Shown: in pieces, positions 62,001 through 64,000 of the stretch | Position numbering within the stretch: the first letter of the stretch is position 1 | Layout: each line of letters opens with the position of its first letter | DNA from: Tamarix chinensis | Lineage: Eukaryota; Streptophyta; Magnoliopsida; Caryophyllales; Tamaricaceae | Assembly: GCA_030549775.1 (NCBI GenBank) | Contig: CM060174.1 | Coordinates: forward strand, 17,223,193-17,287,192 | Length of the DNA: 64,000 bases | Direction of reading: 5' to 3' | Position numbers and translations under genes: made by a program | Notes under the pieces: model-generated | Told to the model about the DNA's origin: nothing | Seen by the model: the letters and a program-made list of their open reading frames with translations, nothing else | The model's database searches: none

Positions 62001-62724
62001 TTGTAGAAGAGGCAATTGAATTTTACATGAAGTACTTGTCAAATGCTAAAACTCTTGGTATTCCTATGTCTTGACATGTAGGAAAAATCAAAGGACAAGA
62101 AATTATGGGCAAACAGTTTGGGCGTGTAGAACCTGACATATTCCATAAATCTCATCTATATGTATTACACAACAACGATGATGTTTAGCTACATATTGAA
62201 GAACATATGATTTCTTTAAGTATTGAAAATCCATCAAAAACTGAGAAATGGATAATCAATAAAAATAACTTTCATTTATCGATTAGATAAGAGATCACAT
62301 CATTCCACTCATTAGATATTTTCCAACTTTAATTTATGAAACTCTGTATTGGTTGCCTCAAAAACCTTGTTATGAAGTTTTTCCATGTACTAGTTATGTG
62401 ATCAATGATTACACTTTTTATATAAAATAATAAGATGAGAAAAGTACAATGCAAAATAGTGGGGTGACTTTAGTGGATGAGGCAATGCATAGTAACAGTG
62501 CGAAGGAGAAAAATGCAACCTATGCAGATATGAATTATTATGGTGTGATTGAACATATATAGGAGTTAGATTACACTATATTTAAAGTCCTTGTATTCAA
62601 CTATAGATGGGTTGATAATGACTATAGGGTTAGATATGAAGATGGATTCACATAAGTATTCTTTGTTAATGAACAAGACCCTTTTATCTTGGCATTACTA
62701 GCAACACAAGTATTATTTGTTAAT
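59020..62724 (+). pseudogene. CACTA tnp2 transposase, interrupted by a solo LTR
   Basis: N-terminal Transpos_assoc region: LKTIDREWLFINCLSRETNE near 59030. The TNP2 core follows: NPKCKSP, VEDAKNLR, GILRYPSDSPQWMMIDGLFP, MLSTDGMNLHNQGTYSIWPL and NDIDVYLAPLIDDFKFLWDM. At 60133 an LTR is inserted. The frame resumes after it with NFTLRSILLCTINDFPLHGN, VKGH, then RHNLDVIHIKKNICDILIGK at 61310. The C-terminal DUF4216-like part has TMQNSGVTLVDEAMHSNSAK, NYYGVIEHI and DPFILALLATQVLFVN just before CACTA-2 at 62725. Many stops exist (for example EFGK*SRNM), so it is dead. TNP2 is the catalytic transposase of En/Spm elements. Confidence 0.9.
60133..60901 (-). mobile_element. Solo LTR inserted in tnp2, 769 bp, TSD GATGC
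   Basis: Plus strand TGATGTAATTC...TTTGGATCA, flanked by GATGC at 60128-60132 and 60902-60906. Removing it and one GATGC copy joins ...CIDVFDA to YYEENFTLRS in frame, so the borders are precise. On the minus strand a TATA-like CCTATAAGTACAAG lies mid-LTR, indicating minus orientation. The size fits copia LTRs (Tork/Angela-like), which is inference. Confidence 0.93.
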
Positions 62725-64000
62725 CACTACCACGGAAAGGGGTTTTAATAACGGTTATTTTATAGTTTTAATAACGGTTTTCAACCGTTATTGAATCGCC
62801 CGTTATTAAATCTTTAATAACGGTTCATAACCGTCATGAAAAATACACAAAAACCCGCGAATATGTGCGTAAACTTCATATTTAATAACGGTTTTTAAGT
62901 AAAAACCGTTATTAAAACTCCAGTTTTTAATAACGGTTCTGATGAAAACCGTTATTAAAACGTAGGTTTTAATAACGGTTCTTATGAAAACCGTTATTAA
63001 AACTCCATTTTTTTTTTTGCAGTTTTGTTCCTGCCCACATACACAGTTACCAAATCTGTATGTTAAAACAATTACCAAATCTGCAATGTAAAACAACATC
63101 AATTCATACCAAATCTGCAATCACACCATAATTTCAATCAATCTATAATTGGTATGCATGTCTCAATACACCAACTATACTTGCAATAAAATTAGTGGGC
63201 ATACCACAACTTGGTAGCTCTACACCCCAAAGTAAAGAGTTCACATATCTAGGCTGGTAGACGAAATACAAACCTAAAAATGCATGGCTTGGATCTATGT
63301 TGACCAATCTATTCTAGACTATAAGATCCATTGCTCGTTTTCTTCACTTGAACCCTTAAAAACTTCAATTTCATCATCATCATCATCTAAGTTCCTTTGT
63401 CTCGAACATCTTCAATTTTGGAGGTACCTAAAGCTCTTATCTCATCCATAATTATAATAGAGGATAAAGAGATAAACAATAGAGGAAAAACAATTCTGAT
63501 AAAAGTAAAAACTAAAATAAATGAAAACATGTATTACCCTACATACAAAATAATACAAAGGTAGGCAAAATATGTTACCACTATAATCAAGAGGTTATAT
63601 AACACCATCATACCCTAAATTAAAGGTTCAATTTGTAAAAAGGCCCTAAAAAGGTTGTATCACAAAAAAACCTAAATTTAGAGGCCAAAACGGCCTTTTT
63701 TGGGCTCCGATATTGCCCAAACCGGCTTTTCTGCTTTTCCACGTTGTAGATCTCGAAAAAATACCCAAAATAGCCTCCTAGATCACCTAAATCCGAGGTC
63801 GCATGAAAAAGTTATGACCCTCCAAAGTTTACAATTGAATCTAGCTCTAAATAACATCAATAATGTCTTCTCTTTTGTTTATTATGGTTGTAGCTCTAAA
63901 TAATGTTGAATCTATATTCTCCATACAAACAAATACAACAATAATATGTAAATCTCTCGGCCAACACATGCATTTGTTAATATATAACAATAACGCAACA
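62725..64000 (+). mobile_element. Second CACTA element, left end (continues past window)
   Basis: CACTACCACGGAAAGGGG at 62725 is followed by dense subterminal repeats (TTTTAATAACGG and CCGTTATTAAAA) to about 63005, many paired as short hairpins. The insertion is in the tnp2 reading frame of the older element, next to AAT (62722-62724), a candidate 3-bp duplication. 63010-64000 shows no recognisable gene. Confidence 0.85.
62740..63005. repeat. CACTA subterminal hairpin repeats
   Basis: At least three back-to-back hairpin units: 62880-62917, 62934-62960 and 62966-63002. Each is TTTTAATAACGGTT, a 4-12 base loop, and AACCGTTATTAAAA. Further single copies lie at 62742-62850. In this superfamily such arrays bind the element's regulatory protein. 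Confidence 0.9.

Noticed and set aside
62806..63120. 104-codon repeated-motif protein (LITVFIRTVIK)
   Set aside because: The peptide repeat mirrors the CACTA subterminal DNA hairpins.

Overview
This window is plant nuclear DNA, almost certainly from a flowering plant. It is AT-rich, gene-poor and filled with plant-type transposable elements: Ty3/gypsy and Ty1/copia retrotransposons, PIF/Harbinger and CACTA DNA transposons. It also holds broken pieces of spliced host genes with GT..AG introns. I see no bacterial operon, no CRISPR array, no convincing tRNA or rRNA gene, and no intact single-copy host gene. Nearly every recognisable reading frame is interrupted.

Layout. 1-2715 is the end of a long LTR. 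2721-12975 is an old Ty3/gypsy element on the minus strand (gag, protease, RT, RNase H, integrase in order from high to low coordinates). Its leader is split by a 3.65-kb solo LTR (8204-11855, target duplication CAAGT). 12976-14104 is another LTR end. 14140-18241 is a decayed host gene of the DUF2828 family (vWA-like plant protein), split by a truncated copia element (14666-17480).

17871-34183 is a head-to-tail duplication of about 8.15 kb. Each unit has the 3' end of the DUF2828 pseudogene, its downstream flank and a PIF/Harbinger transposon. The transposon has a DDE transposase, a Myb/SANT protein and an antisense fragment resembling the Rab3 GTPase-activating protein catalytic subunit. Only the second unit keeps both transposon ends (27283-34295). 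A small related element (34299-35444) abuts it and carries an apparent host exon fragment. A Pro/Gly/Tyr-rich gene fragment follows (35589-35737).

37800-41936 is a 4.1-kb solo LTR with a perfect AAGGG duplication. 43167-47878 is a complete but non-coding LTR element with an Asp-tRNA-type primer site and target duplication CCTTC. 48081-55270 is a deleted chromovirus-like element (LTR fused to RNase H/RT) that was itself hit by a solo LTR (52357-55232). 56220 to the window end is a CACTA transposon with a tnp2 pseudogene. Inside it sit a 769-bp solo LTR (60133-60901, duplication GATGC) and a second CACTA end (62725 onward).

The parts do not work together as a pathway. The logic is insertion, nesting, LTR-LTR recombination to solo LTRs, deletion and one recent segmental duplication. 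I found no convincing undescribed functional system. The best leads are the transposon-captured host exons, the uneven divergence of the tandem duplication, and the insertion footprints that can be read to the base.
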